In this document: positions 33,862-46,100 of the stretch, in pieces
How positions within the stretch are numbered: position 1 is the stretch's first letter
Layout: each line of letters starts with the position of its first letter
Source: Acorus gramineus
Taxonomy: Eukaryota > Streptophyta > Magnoliopsida > Acorales > Acoraceae
Reading direction: 5' to 3'
DNA length: 64,000 nt
Assembly: GCA_030737835.1 (NCBI GenBank)
Contig: JAUJYN010000021.1
Span: forward strand, 2,341,048 to 2,405,047
Program-made: the position numbers and the translations under genes
The notes under the pieces: model-generated
What the model was told of the DNA's origin: nothing
Database searches by the model: none
The model's input: the letters and a program-made list of their open reading frames with translations, nothing else

Positions 33862-35110
33862 CGCCTTGAGGCAGAAGGAGAAGGACTTGGTGGATGGAGA
33901 GGGCTTCCACTCCTTTTTTTATTGAGCCCTTCCACATCCACCACCTTTATCTCGAGGCCTTGGCGGAGCGGTGGGATCCCGAGAGTTGCACGTTCAACCT
34001 CCCCACGGGTGCCGTGATGCCTACTCTCAAGGATGTCCACCAGATGACAAGCCTATCAGTCTTGGGTGAGGCAGTGATTGCGACAATCAGTGTCGACTAC
34101 AGGGCACTATTATGAGAGTTGCTTGGCGAGTGAGAGTTTATGGATTGGGAGAGGACATTGAATTGTATTCCTCTCGGCCAGTTATCGAGGTTGTATGGCC
34201 TCGGGACGTTTACCAGACGCAAACGAGGTGAGTCCGCAGTGAGTTATGAGTGAAGAAGGACAATGATTGCGGTGAAAGAAGCGACTGCATGCCCACAAGG
34301 GGAATAGAGGGATTTGAGGACCTTCTTCTTCCTCTGCTCCTCCTTCAACCGTTGTTTTCAAGCTAGAGCTCGAGCTAATGAGGGACTGGATGTGGTCGAG
34401 AGTGAGCTGATGGCCACTCGGGTGGAGCTCGACCAGGAGATGGAGATGGCTGCCAAAGTTGGGGAGGAGATGGGCCAGTTGAAGTCCGAGGTGATATTGG
34501 AGCAAGAGGAGTCGACCACCCTGTGGCGTGAGCAGGATTCCCTCCTGGTGAGGGTATCGGAGTTGGAGGCATTGATGAGCGTTCTCGATGGGTTGATGGG
34601 CGACTTGATTCGCTCTCTTTAAGCGGCCGGAGAGAGGGGCCGGGAGGCACTTCATGTAAGTGAGGAGAGGCTCCGGGCTGCAGATGTGCGATCAAGCGAG
34701 TTGGAGGAGAGACTGAGGTTGGTCAAAGACCAGGCGAGGGGAATCGAGGTTCACCTTCGCCAGAGGTTGGAGAGGAGAGACAGGGAGATGCAGCAAGTCC
34801 ACCTTTGGGAGACCAGCATGAGAGGCAAATTGGTCGGTGGAGGATCCATGACAGAGACGGACCTTGACCTTCTCCTGCTTGAGCTCAAGCGTTCTATTTC
34901 TGCTTCCTTCACCACTGGGGCCACATTCAGCCAAGCTTCTCGTCCCTCGGCTACCCATCAGAGTCGTGGAAGATGTGGTGGATGCTTCTTCAGTGAGGGA
35001 GACTCCTACTACATTGGACACTCCAAAAGTCCAATCATCTCACCAGCCACCGCCATCTTCGCAACCAAGTCAGGATACTCCGCTCTCAACTCAGCTTCCC
35101 ATGGACGATG
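33862..35110 (+). pseudogene. PMD and coiled-coil pseudogene in sense orientation
   Basis: The PMD part reads EKDLVDGEGFHSF, then FIEPFHIHHLYLEALAERWD and TGAVMPTLKDVHQMTSLSVL, with a shift near 33920 and TGA/TAG-type breaks near 34114. From 34314 a coiled coil reads MATRVELDQEMEMAAKVGEE, then LRQRLERRDREMQQVHLWET and MRGKLVGGGSMTETDLDLL, with a TAA at about 34620. It is homologous to the antisense genes at 13577-16034 and 22950-26458 but lies on the + strand. The middle PMD exons are missing. Several stops show it is dead. Confidence 0.7.
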
Positions 35111-35599
35111 ATAACACCCCGAAGTATACTCTCTCTTGGTCTTTTGTAGAAAACTTTGGATATATGGCAATGAACTTATGCTTTTCCTTTTCTTCTTTTT
35201 GGCTTTGGTGATCTTTTGGTTTATGCACACCTCAAAATATCCAGAATCCGGACTCCAGTGGACTTCTATCAATCTTTCTCTTTTAGTTTTTTCATTTTTC
35301 ATGCCTTTTTTTTTGTATTTTGGGGATTAATTCTGGTTCATTTTTCTGGTTTATAAATAATTTTATATGCCTTTCTTTTGTTTTTGGATATATGGACATG
35401 GATGTTTTAGTTTTGAAAGATCTTTCAGTCTTAATTATGTGTGGAATGGTTTGTATGGATGGTTGTGTGAGTGGTTTATGAGTTGGAATTGAATGGAGGT
35501 GTTTGATTTTTGGTTTTTGAGGGTGAATCGCTGTTTTTAATTCATATTTATACCGGTTTTGGGAATGTGTGTGTGGATATTGTGTATTTACAGGTTTTG
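35111..35599. other. AT-rich sequence, no gene seen
   Basis: T-rich, low-complexity sequence follows the pseudogene. I found no motif or similarity to other parts of the window. Confidence 0.4.
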
Positions 35600-35847
35600 G
35601 AAAGGGATGCTCCTAGGGGATGGATTGTTGAAGTTAGCCATCGGGGAGGGACCACTACATTGAAGTAGCTGCCTATGTCCTTACCTTTTGATTTTTCTTA
35701 AGTGTTTGACCAAGTCTTGTTTCTTCTTTTCTCCCTTTAATTCCCCTAAGATAGTCTTCTATATGGTCCAAAAGAAGTGTTTCATTTTTAAATACTACTT
35801 GAAGTAACTTTCTTTATTTTGGACAGTCAAAATTAAATTTTCTACAA
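35600..35847 (-). mobile_element. Reversed Tat-like LTR start fragment
   Basis: Read on the minus strand from 35847 it begins TGTAGAAAATTTAATTTTGAC and continues with ACTTCAAGTAGTAT and a degenerate hairpin motif (CAGCTACTTCAATGTAGT). This matches the start of the Tat-like LTRs. It resembles the reversed fragment ending near 50806. Confidence 0.6.
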
Positions 35848-36617
35848 CTGCATATGTGTCATGTGTGAGTGTGATTACCTTTCACCGTGTATAATTTACC
35901 TCATCCGACTCATCCCCTCCCACTATTAGTTGGGTGACCAAAATCCTAAACTCACCATCGACCCCACCAACCTCACAAACCACCCCCCCCCCCCCTCCCA
36001 TTGTGCATTTGATGACCACTCTCACTACACTCACTGTCACCCCCTCTCATTTGTCACATTTATCCGACACTAGTGAAAATAAAAAGGCGGGTTTACGAGG
36101 GGTTTGAAATTCATTTATTACATAAATGTCCTAGCTAAAATCCTTCATAGATAGTGGGGGTGCAACTGGACGAGTTGAACCCAACCCAATTCGACATTTG
36201 GATCAATTTGATTGAATTTTTGCATGGATTCAACTTGAACCCAAGCCCAAGCAACCCAAACCTAATTCATTTTGGATTTGGGTTGGGAGTTCAGAAATCC
36301 AAACCCAACCCAAATCCAAAGTAAGCATGATAAATTTAAATATTCTAAATTTTTTTAATATTTTTATGAAATAAAATTTGAATTGTTCGATTTATTTTTA
36401 CTTATAATCTTTCTTTTTTCTTCATGTGGAGCATTGACTTTTACAAAGTTTTAAATGTTTAGATGGACATTTCTTAGAAGTCAAATCCGAACTGGACCCG
36501 AGCCCAACCCGAATCAAATTTGAACCCAACCTAAACCCGAACCAAACCCGATGGTTTGAGTTTGGGGTTGAGCTTAACGGGTTTGAGGATGGGTTGGGTT
36601 GGGTTTGGGTTTGGGTT
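35848..36617. repeat. Low-complexity stretch with degenerate AACCCGA / GGGTTTG repeats
   Basis: No gene. There is a C run at about 35985-35998. From about 36180 to 36617 there are many short words such as AACCCAA, ACCCGAACC and, near the end, GGGTTTGGGTTTG. Such degenerate arrays are common in plant intergenic DNA and are not true telomere repeats. Confidence 0.55.
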
Positions 36618-37084
36618 TGTAACGCCTTCGAATCCACAAGTCCTTCATGAAGCGTAGAATTTAGATCGCTACCTCAATTCCTCAAATCATACACTTCTAA
36701 TATCTTTTTTTTTATCCGGAGAACCTAAGGAAACATCACCATAATTTATACATCAGTTATTAAGACTAGAATCCAACACAAATTCTCAAAATACTAGATA
36801 TACATTGGGAACAAAGGAATCTAATACCATACTATCATACATATGGGTCCTCTACATGCCAAAGGAATGACCAATTCCTTCTTTGTAAAATTTAGCACTC
36901 CGAAAATCATGCTCTCGATTGCAGCTACACAAGATCCATCAATCTAAGTCTTTAATCTGAAAATGGGGAAATAGTGAGGAGTGAGCTACCACACACTCAG
37001 TGAGTGAATTTTCATCATCCCATTAGTATCATAATTTTCAAAATAATATACTTGTAACATGACCACGCAGACATGTACTATATG
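36618..37084 (-). mobile_element. Reversed gamma-like LTR, left part
   Basis: On the + strand it starts TGTAACGCC, the reverse complement of the gamma LTR end. Read in reverse it shows TCACTCACTGAGTGTGTGG and then CATTTTCAG, the same hairpin and acceptor order as the gamma LTR near 32700-32742. It is cut at 37084 by the beta solo LTR and continues after 39670. Confidence 0.7.
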
Positions 37085-39665
37085 TGTTATATATGTGTCA
37101 CTTTTAGCCTTCCGGGCACCTTTGGGACATTTCTGGCAGTTTTTCAACTTTTTCTTTTTTCGATCAGAACCGCTAAAATTTTGGACTTTTAGCTATCATC
37201 CTGAGCTTGAGAACTCCGATTAAAAATCTAACTGCACATTATGTGTCCTGGTGCCATTTCAAGCCACTCGCGAAAATTTCATCGAATTCCGGTAATGTTT
37301 TAGAATTTGGCAGTTCCGAATCATATCCGGGTTTTGACCAAGCGAAAAGTCATTGGGAGACTTGACCAAGTCAAAAATGACTTTGACCAAGTCAAGATTG
37401 ACCATTGACTTGGTCAAAACATTTTGTTTGTTAGTGTGGTTAGGTTGACCCAAAGTCAAACTCAACAAAAACCCTAAAAAACCCTTAAGTGTGTGAGTGT
37501 GTGTGTGTGTGTGTGCAACCTTGGACGCCCACCTATTCTTCTTCTCTTCTCTTCTTCTCTCTCTCACACACAAAAATCCATATCTCTCCCTCTTGTTATT
37601 TTCTTCCTTTAGAGCTAGTAGAAGGGGTTGAAATGGAAAGCCATTGAAGGGGAAAAAACAGGTAAGCTTGTGATCTATCTTTCTATGGTCTTGGATTTGT
37701 TTTCCCCTTTGTTGACCTCCCTCTCATGGCTTCTCATGACCCCTGTTTTCATCCATTCTTGGGCTGAGAAGAGGCTTGGTGGTGGTGGTCTTGGTGGTGG
37801 CATTTCGGTGCGCGAAGGGCACCCGAGCTTCCTCCCTTTGTTCTCCTCTCCTTGGGTAAGTCATTCTTCTCCCCTAGCTAGGTTAGATGCTTGTAAAGGG
37901 TCTGTGTTTGGGTATGCATGCTTGCATGGGTGTTAGGGGGGTGAGGGTGAGCTGAGGAGGGGGTGGGAAGGGCTCGGGCACGCGTACGGGGTCTACCACA
38001 CGCGTGCGCACGAGTCTGCGCGCGCATACAGTAGCTGGCGCGCGCAGATGGGCGCTCTGGCGGGCGCGCCCGCGTACGCGCAGACGCGCAGGCGTGCGCG
38101 CAGAGTGCTGCATAGGGGCACAGTACGCGCCGGTACGCGCAGGGTTGGACGCGCGGTGCGCGCGGGCAGGGGCGCGGCAGCGCGTCTGGGCGCGCGGGCT
38201 GGGGCACGGCAGTGCGCCCGGGGTGCAGGGGCGCGTGCGTGCGTGCGCCTTCGTGCGTGCGCGTGCGGGTGGCTGTGCATATGGCTGCCCCTGGGTTCGG
38301 GAGAGTGTCGAGGCACTCGGACTCGCGTGCGTACACGCGTGCTCAAGTGCGTGCGGGCCCGTATGCATGCTTGTCCGAGTATTGGGTATTTCTAGTAAAT
38401 TTATTATGTATTGTGTAGTTTACTCACCATATTGAATGCCCATGTCTTGCAGATCTTGACGGACGGTCACGCGACGACCCGGGATTCGGTGAGTGGGACA
38501 ATCCAACCCAGTAGGGAGGCGTTCGATGCACGTAGGCATGCATTGCCCTCCCCTGGGGCACCATAATTGTGTATTATCTTCTAATAATGTAAAACCTATG
38601 CATGCATGATTATTATGATGTATCCATGCCACCTTAGACTTTGTATGCTAGGGATATGCACCCATATATCATGTATAGAGCAAGCCTAGACACCATGCCC
38701 CGAACTATGCATGTTCCCATCTAGTTTAATCTAATTAAATCAAAATGAGAGCATATAGTTACAAGCATGCCTTAGAGAAATATTATAACAAACAATATGT
38801 CTCCCCGCATCTTAGTTATGCGCCCTGGAGGAATTCTTGAGAATTCATGACATTAGTAGAGTTACAAATCGGTGTCGACGGATCCAAGAGGATCGTATCC
38901 GTGTGAGTAGGCTGTCTTCTCCTTATTGGTTGGATCCGATGTAGGTACTCCCCGGCGTTGGCTATACCTGACAGAGGGCTCCCGCCCGTAGGTACCTCCG
39001 ATGCATCGGACAGTACTGATAGCGGGAGTATACCAGGCGGAGGCCCGAGGGTGGGAGAGGCTACCGGGTGGACCAGGGGCGGAGAGCGGTCTAGTATGCC
39101 CCAAGAGGCCCATGTCACCCCTCGGAAAGGGTGAGGGTGAGGGGGGAGGTGGGTTGGCGATGAAACGACCCACTAGGATGTGCAGTTGCTCCCGTGTTAG
39201 GGACTATAAATTATTTGTGGATAAAATGAATTGTGATGCATGGGTTGTGCTATTCACTGAGCGTGTGGCTCACCCCTCGCATATATTTTTCTCCAGTTAT
39301 ATCTGAGTCGGATCTGAAGGAGGAGCTCCCTGAGGCGCATCAGCAGTAGCGGAGCAGCGTCACGTTCTGCGAGTGAGAGGCCATCAGCATCCCCTTCTTG
39401 ATTGGACACATACTTGTATTTGGATGTTGTTGTGTATATTGGCTCTCACAGGACAGTTGATTATGTATCGGGTCTGTAATATGTCTTTGAATTACAGACT
39501 CAGTAGTTTGAGCTTCCGCTATTTGTATATATTATGTCAGCTGCCTCATTGTCTGTGTTGTCATTTTTTATGTTGTTTAGAGTATGTTATTGATCTCCTG
39601 TATAGACTGCTGATATTATATGTATACTTGCCACGCTTCGGGGACGGCCGCCCTGGGGCGTGACA
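37085..39665 (+). mobile_element. Complete solo LTR, family beta, with target duplication
   Basis: It starts TGTTATATATGTGTCAC and ends GGGGCGTGACA, 2,581 bp. It is flanked by ATATG at 37080-37084 and 39666-39670. It contains a (GT)n run (about 37497-37515), donor-like sites at 37662 and 37856, a CpG-rich core (about 37975-38380), a 36-nt exon-like piece (38453-38488), the conserved block (about 38805-39180) and the terminal open frame. It lies inside a reversed gamma-like LTR. Confidence 0.92.
38453..39349 (+). other. Putative spliced mini-ORF, exons 2 and 3 (beta solo LTR)
   Basis: Exon 2 is 38453-38488 (36 nt) and exon 3 runs from 39297 to the TAG at 39347-39349. A preceding exon ending at 37855 is open (HFGARRAPELPPFVLLSL) and joins in phase 1, so three pieces read without a stop and end in VISESDLKEELPEAHQQ. 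No ATG was found upstream in that frame (a TGA lies just before). All introns would have GT-AG ends. Confidence 0.48.
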
Positions 39666-39670
39666 ATATG

Positions 39671-40269
39671 AAAGGAGAGAGATATAAGAGAATGGGCCAC
39701 TCAAACCTGCAATAGCACATATGCATATCATCCTATCCAACATGATGCATGCAACACCACAAACATCATGCCCTTCTTCGCAGTCACACAGCCCGCGGAG
39801 CCTTTCATAGGGATGTCCACGTAGACATAGTCGCTTAGAACTTTGGACCTACATTCTCAAAACTGGGCCACGAAGCTGAACACCCACCCAGACAACCCAC
39901 AAGTATGCAATATGTCCACCTAACACATTCTCAAAACCAATAAAACTGAGCATGTACGAAATGAAAGCATGAGCCATATTCACAATTAAGATGCGATAAT
40001 CAAGTAAAAATGCTCACAAATTTATATTGAAAATACCACATCATACTTTACAAAATAAAAGATTCTAATGCATGAGTACGATACTATAATTCTCCAAAAC
40101 TACATAAGAGACTCAAGTCCACTCACCACTGGATCGATGACATGCAAATCAAGGGTTAATAGACACTATGTCAACCTATAGGTCCTGAAATTACAATATA
40201 AGAATGAATAGATAGCACATAGCCAACAAAACAGGCAAAATCTGAACTCCCAAAAACCAATGATTCTTA
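39671..40269 (-). mobile_element. Reversed gamma-like LTR, right part
   Basis: This continues 36618-37084. In reverse it matches the gamma LTR around 32100-32500, including words like CTACGTGG and the donor-like GTGGTGAGTGGAC (about 40120 in + coordinates). Its start (expected TGTAACG) is missing, lost near 40269. Confidence 0.6.
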
Positions 40270-40272
40270 TTA

Positions 40273-40669
40273 GAGCATTTTCAATGGACATGTTAACTAG
40301 CTAATTAGTATCATATTTTTACAAAACATGTAAAAATGTTGCTCCAATGGAAGTGTTAAGGGAAAGCTAAATGTGGGCCCCACCTGTCATATGTTATCTT
40401 TCAAGTTAACTGTGGCTAGTATTTTAGCTAGCCAAATGTGGTCCCCACCTGATTGTTCTCATTAAAAGAATTTAAAAAAATACATTTGGGAGGTTGAGTG
40501 TATGTAGAGGTGGGAGCCACTCTTATTTTGGCTAGTTTATTTAGCTGGTCCATTGGAGCAACAACAACAACTAAATATGAATGTAGTAAATGAGTGTGTA
40601 GTTGATGTATAAAGTGCTGACATGGCACTTTAACATCTTAGTTAGCTAACCTATCTATTGGAGATGCTC
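40273..40669. mobile_element. TIR transposon (MITE, PIF/Harbinger-like)
   Basis: 397 bp with imperfect inverted ends: GAGCATTTTCAATGGACATG at the left, and at the right the complement of GAGCATCTCCAATAGATAGG. It is flanked by TTA at 40270-40272 and 40670-40672, the 3-bp duplication typical of PIF/Harbinger and Tourist-type MITEs. There is no transposase frame inside, so it is non-autonomous. Confidence 0.8.
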
Positions 40670-40784
40670 TTAATTGGGTTGTCAGAAAAACTGACATCTC
40701 TCAAGTAGGTTGTCAAAAAAACCGATGACCTGCAAGTGGGTTGTCAGAAAACTGACTATACTTGTCAGAAAACCGACGACTTGC

Positions 40785-40818
40785 AAGTGTACTATACTTG
40801 GAATAGTATAGTACACTT
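40785..40818. repeat. Perfect 13-bp inverted repeat
   Basis: Arms AAGTGTACTATAC (40785-40797) and GTATAGTACACTT (40806-40818) are separated by 8 bases. It lies next to short repeats of GTCAGAAAAC-GAC type (40680-40790). Confidence 0.8.
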
Positions 40819-40852
40819 CAATTATGATTTAAGTATAACTTTTTGCATATAT

Positions 40853-43105
40853 TGTTACTCCCCGAAGCTATAATAGCCCAAACCCTCTTATGCTGGATTA
40901 TTCTAATATTTACATCTTTGGATTACAAGATAGCATTTATCCCAGTTTGGGCTTTCAGTGTTTATTATACCTGAAGTCCTGCATTTGGTTTAATTTCGGT
41001 AAAGTACCTTGGAGACATATTTCGGATTTGAGATGACATAGGAAATCTTCATGTTTGAGTTAACTTCCATATAAAATTAGTTTCGAGTAAGTTGGATTAT
41101 ATTGGAAAAGTTATAGTTGTTTTACCATTATTACCCCTAGAATAAGGAAGCCCGATGTCTTATGTTCGTCGCTATTTTTAATATAGTTGGAGACTTCTTG
41201 TGATCTTGACCTAATCACAGAAGTTGTACATATTTTTGTCAGCTTTCCAATAGAATTTGTATCATCTGAAGTGGACTTTCTTACGAGAAGTTATGGCGGT
41301 TCGAGATGAGGCTGCGCAGGATTTTATAGAAGGGCAATTTGGTAATTTATGTGGATTTCCCGATTTCATTTAATGCAGGGTGAGTCGGTGGAGTTGCTGT
41401 GGTTTATATTGAGAGAGAGAGTGGATCGACCGAGACTCATTTAGTGAGGGAAAAAAAGGAAAATTAGGAAAAAAATTGGGGAAAGCTTTGTGGAGTATTT
41501 TTCGTGCAATGATTCTTGCTCTTTTCATCATTGTTATTCGTCTGGGATTATTCTATCTCAATTTGAATCAAATTTGTTATTTAGGGATAAAATATGAATA
41601 TGTTTTTGGGGCTAGATAAATAGGAATTAGAATGTTTTTTTACTGTATCAATTTAGGGTTTGTAGTGGGGATATCATGTTTGTCTTGGTGGATTTGAGGA
41701 TTGCTTGATTAATGGGGTATTATTTCATGGGGGTATGTTTAGTATCTGATTGAGATTATATTTTGAACAGTGAGTTCCTCTCTGTGTTGTTTAGGAGCTA
41801 GAATAGGGTGAGTCAAGCTTGGAATTGTGAATTGTCTCACAAGTGACATGACATTTGCTTGTTCCATTCTATTCCACGCTTTATTGTTGTTTGAGGATAT
41901 TCAATTGTATTTGAGAATCCAGATGATTTCTATTGCGGATACTGCATTTAAATGACCTATTGTTGAGACATGTTTCTTCATTGTTGTTATCCTGTGGTTG
42001 TTCGAGATTCTAAAATACTTTTATAATTGGTTTATTTATATCTTGGATTTATTCTTTCTTGGATTCCAGTTTATTTTCCTTATTGATATCTCGTGAGCGT
42101 ATAATTGACTTGTTAGTATTGTGAGCCTTCCTTGATATTATTGTATACATCCTAGTTATTCGATATCTTCCTATGATCAGCATGGTTGTGCTATCCGACC
42201 ATGAAGCCTTGTAGTGCGCTTGGTATCACTGCTTTTATATTACCTTTTGTTTGTTTTGAGTTGGATGTAGACCTTACAGTGAGGGTTGAGGATTACCTCC
42301 CCAGCGCGCATGAGTACGTATGGTTCGGCGAATGGGACTTGAGAATACCCTACCGTGCCTGGACATTCCGAGGGCCAAGTAATGAATCCGTGGTGGACGT
42401 TCCGAGTGCCACACGCGAGAGGTATATATATATTGTGGACATCTCGGACATAGAGGCCGAGATGGGGTCATGTAGATGGTTAATCCTGCGCTTTGGACAT
42501 TTAGGGGCCAAAGTTGCGATTTCCTTATCATTCTTGGAGCATTGTGATGTTTCGAGCGCCACAGTGAGTATCACTGCTTTAATTGACATTCTTTCGATTG
42601 ATGGGTGATTCCAGAGTATGTGCTTTCAATCCAATTGTGATGCATTTTGATGATATTTATTGGCCTTATCAGTTGTGATGTGTTAGTTTAAGCTACTCAT
42701 TCCTATTTTTATATATCAGCGATGTTATTGTTCTCCGTTGATGATCATACAATGCTTTCATTTGTTATTATGCTTTGACCTGGTGCTTACTGAGCTTGAC
42801 TTTGATGTCATCCCTGTTTTCCTTATGTGTGGAATGTCTAGGCTACTTACTGAGCTTGTTTCGCTCATTTCATTCTCTTTCTTCGTATTTTTGCATAGGA
42901 GAGACAGGGGGTTTTTTGGACGTTGGCTTTGGTCTCCTTTTCATGTCATGTCCACCTGGTGATAGGTATATATAGATGTGTATCTTTTGATGTTTTGGAT
43001 CTATACATGATTATTTTGGTAAAGGTTGGTCTAGCGAACCATGCCTATGTTATAATGCTCTATATGTATGGATGAATGTATATGACGTGTGTTAGAGGCT
43101 CTGTT
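40853..43105 (+). mobile_element. Divergent LTR-like sequence, family delta
   Basis: It begins TGTTACTCCCCGAAGC and shows the same general layout as the alpha LTRs: a stretch around 41060-41150 resembling 7280-7370, and TACTGAGCTTGTTTCGCTCA at 42846-42865 followed by a pyrimidine-rich run and TTTGCATAG. It is interrupted at 43106 by a solo LTR and probably resumes at 46632. The far end is not certain, and no coding gene was recognised. Confidence 0.5.
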
Positions 43106-46100
43106 TGTTGTGCCTGTGTCATTGGAGCGCTCTGTTTGAAAATTTGGCTACATAATTTTTTTTCCTAGAAGTTATGTATTCCCGATTTGGTATTTGGTTT
43201 GATTTTCTTAAAATCCAAGATGAAGAGGTTTAAATATGATTTTATTATGAGATGTCCAGTTTTGAGTTAGCTTTCGTACAAAAGTGGAATTAGATCAACT
43301 GGATTCTTGTAGTAAAAGTATGGGTATTTTTCCAAGTATACCCCGGGGATGGAAATTCTGGCAGCAGCCTTGTTCAATGTTTAGCTCTAATTTCGGAATA
43401 GCTGGAGGGATTATTTGATCTTGGCATAAACATGAAAGTTGTAGATAATCTTCTTGGCTTTCCAACGGACTTTGAATTGTGCAATTTGGAGCTATATTGA
43501 GGAAGTTATGGCCAAGGATGACTTAGTCATTTGAATCCCTCTTTAGATATTTATGTGCCCCAAAATATCTCTCCCTCTCTCTCTCCCACATCCCACGTCA
43601 ACTTCTTGTCTCTCTTTCTCTCTTTCAAAGCCCCCCCCCCCCCCCCCCATGTGTTTGTGAAAATTTTTTCAAAGAGAAGAGAAGGAGAAGGTGATGGAGG
43701 AAGAGAAAAGATTGGTAGGTGTTGTTGTTTTTGTTTGTCCTCCTCTCTTTAGCTCCCTTTTCATGATCCTTCCCCCCCTGATTTGCAGCCAAGAAGGAGG
43801 CTGTGGAGGGCTGAGGAGGAGGTGGTAGTGGTGGTGGTGGTTGAGGTGGTCGCGGGTGCGTCAAGGGCCCCCGAGTCTCCCCCTTTCTTTCCCCCTCCAA
43901 AGGTGAGCCTTTCCATTCTTTTCTTGGTTTTCTTGGCTTAGGGGGCTGTTAGGGTGTTCATTCATGCTATGCATATGGGTTAGAGTGTGTGTAAGGGGTT
44001 GGGGAGGGTTAAAAAGAGGTTGGGAGAGGCTGAGCGCGCGTTGGGGGCAGGCTGCGCGCATGCGCGCGCAGGCGCGCGCGCAGAAGGGCGCTGGCAGGCG
44101 CACAGACGCGCGCGGGTGCGCGCGAGCGCAAGGCAGTGCGCCCATGCGCCTGGGCGTGGGGCTGGGGGCCAGTGGGCGCGTGCGCGTGCTGGGGCATGCG
44201 TGGGGCTGCCCAGAGTCTCAGGTAGGTGCTGGGGCACCCAGGCATGCGTGCGTACGCGCGTGCTCGCATGCGTGCGAGCCTGTATGCATGCATGTCTAAG
44301 TCTTTGGTATTTCTAATGATTTCTAAGTGTAAATTGTGATGTTACTCACCAAGCTTGATGCCCTTACCCTGCAGATCTCGTCGGATGGGATGCGCGAGGA
44401 CCTGGGTATGGTGAGTGGTTCGATTCCAATCCCCCCCCTCTCTAGGGATGCGCTCGACGCACGTAGACGCGCGTCGCGCATCGATGGGGCCCCCTGGCTA
44501 TAATATGTAGATATCTTGATAATGCATGTTTTGCTATGATGTAACCATGCCATGCTAGGGATATACATCCATGTATCATGTATAGAGGCCCATACATGCC
44601 TAGACACCATGTCGCATGCTTGAAAAGCCTTGACTATGCATGTTTCCCATTTAGTTTAATTTATTTAAATCAAATGAGATTATATTGGTATAAGCATGCC
44701 TTAGAGAATATTATAACCTTGTTGTTATAATATATGTTTCCCCGCATCTTAGTTATGCGCCCTGGAGGAATTCTTGAGAATTCATGACATTAGTAGTGTT
44801 AGAAATCGTTGTCGACAGATCCAAGAGGATCGTATCCATGTGAGTAGGCTGTTTTCTCCCCTTCATTGGATCCGAGTAGGGACTTCCCGGCGTTGGAAAG
44901 CTGTCTTGACAGAGGGCTCCCATCTGTAGGTACCTCCGATGTGTTCGGAGGGTGCTGATCGTGGGAGTATACCAGGTAGAGGCTACGCGAGGGAGAGGCT
45001 ATTAGTGGACCAAGGGTGGAGAGCAGTCTAGTCTGTCCCAAAAAGCCCATGTCACCCCTAAAGGGTGAGGGTGAGGGTGGGGTGGGTCGGCGATGTTACG
45101 ACCCACTAGCTTGTACAGTTACTCCCGTTTAGGGACTTTAATTATTTTAAGGTTAATATGAGTTGTGTTGCATAGATTGTTGTTGATGCCTGTGTTTTGA
45201 TATCTCGATAAGTGATTTATCGAGGGTAGTTGTTTTTCATTGGGTTCGCTTTGCGAACATGGGATCGCTCTCCCCTTCGTTGGATCCGATGTAGGAACTT
45301 CTCGGGATTACAGCTGTCCTGACAGAGGGCTCCCATCTGTAGGTACTACTGATGCACTATCCTGACAGAGGACTCCCATCTGTAGGTACCACCGATGCAT
45401 TCGGGAACGTACTGACCATAGGAGTATACCAGGTAGAGGCTACCCGGGGAAAGGGCTACCGGTCGACCAAGGGTGTAGAGCGGTGAGTTGAAGAGGCCAG
45501 GGTATAGCTGTCCTGACAGAGGGCTCCCACCCGTAGGTACCACCGATGCATTCGGGAGCGTACTGATTGTGGGAGTATACCAGGTAGAGGCTACCCGGGA
45601 GAGGGTTAATGAATGATGTTGCGAGTATGGGATCGTTCTCCCCTTCGTTGGATCCGATGTAGGGACTCCTCAGCGATTACAGCTGTCCTGACAGAGGGCT
45701 CCCATCCATAGGTACCACCGACGCGGTTGGAACGTACTGATCGTGGGAATATACCAGGTAGAGGCTACGCGGGGGAAAGGGCTACCGGTGGACCAAGGGT
45801 GTAGAGCAGTCTAAGTCTCTTCCAAAAGTCCCAAGAGTCTCCCTCCGGGAGTGAGGGTAAGGATGAGGTGAAGACACGTCACCTCGTGACCCATTCGTTG
45901 TTCGACCGTTCCCATAGTTGTTGGGTCCGGTCTCGTAATCGATGTTCAAGGACATCGTTGGGTCAATTATCTAGATGTAGATGATCCAGTAGTGTTGTGT
46001 AGACCAGTAATTCCAGGTCTCTTCGACCGACGGTATGGTCTCTCCCCAAAAGTCCCAAGAGTCTTCCTCCGGGAGTGAGGGTGAGGGTGAGGATGGTCGC

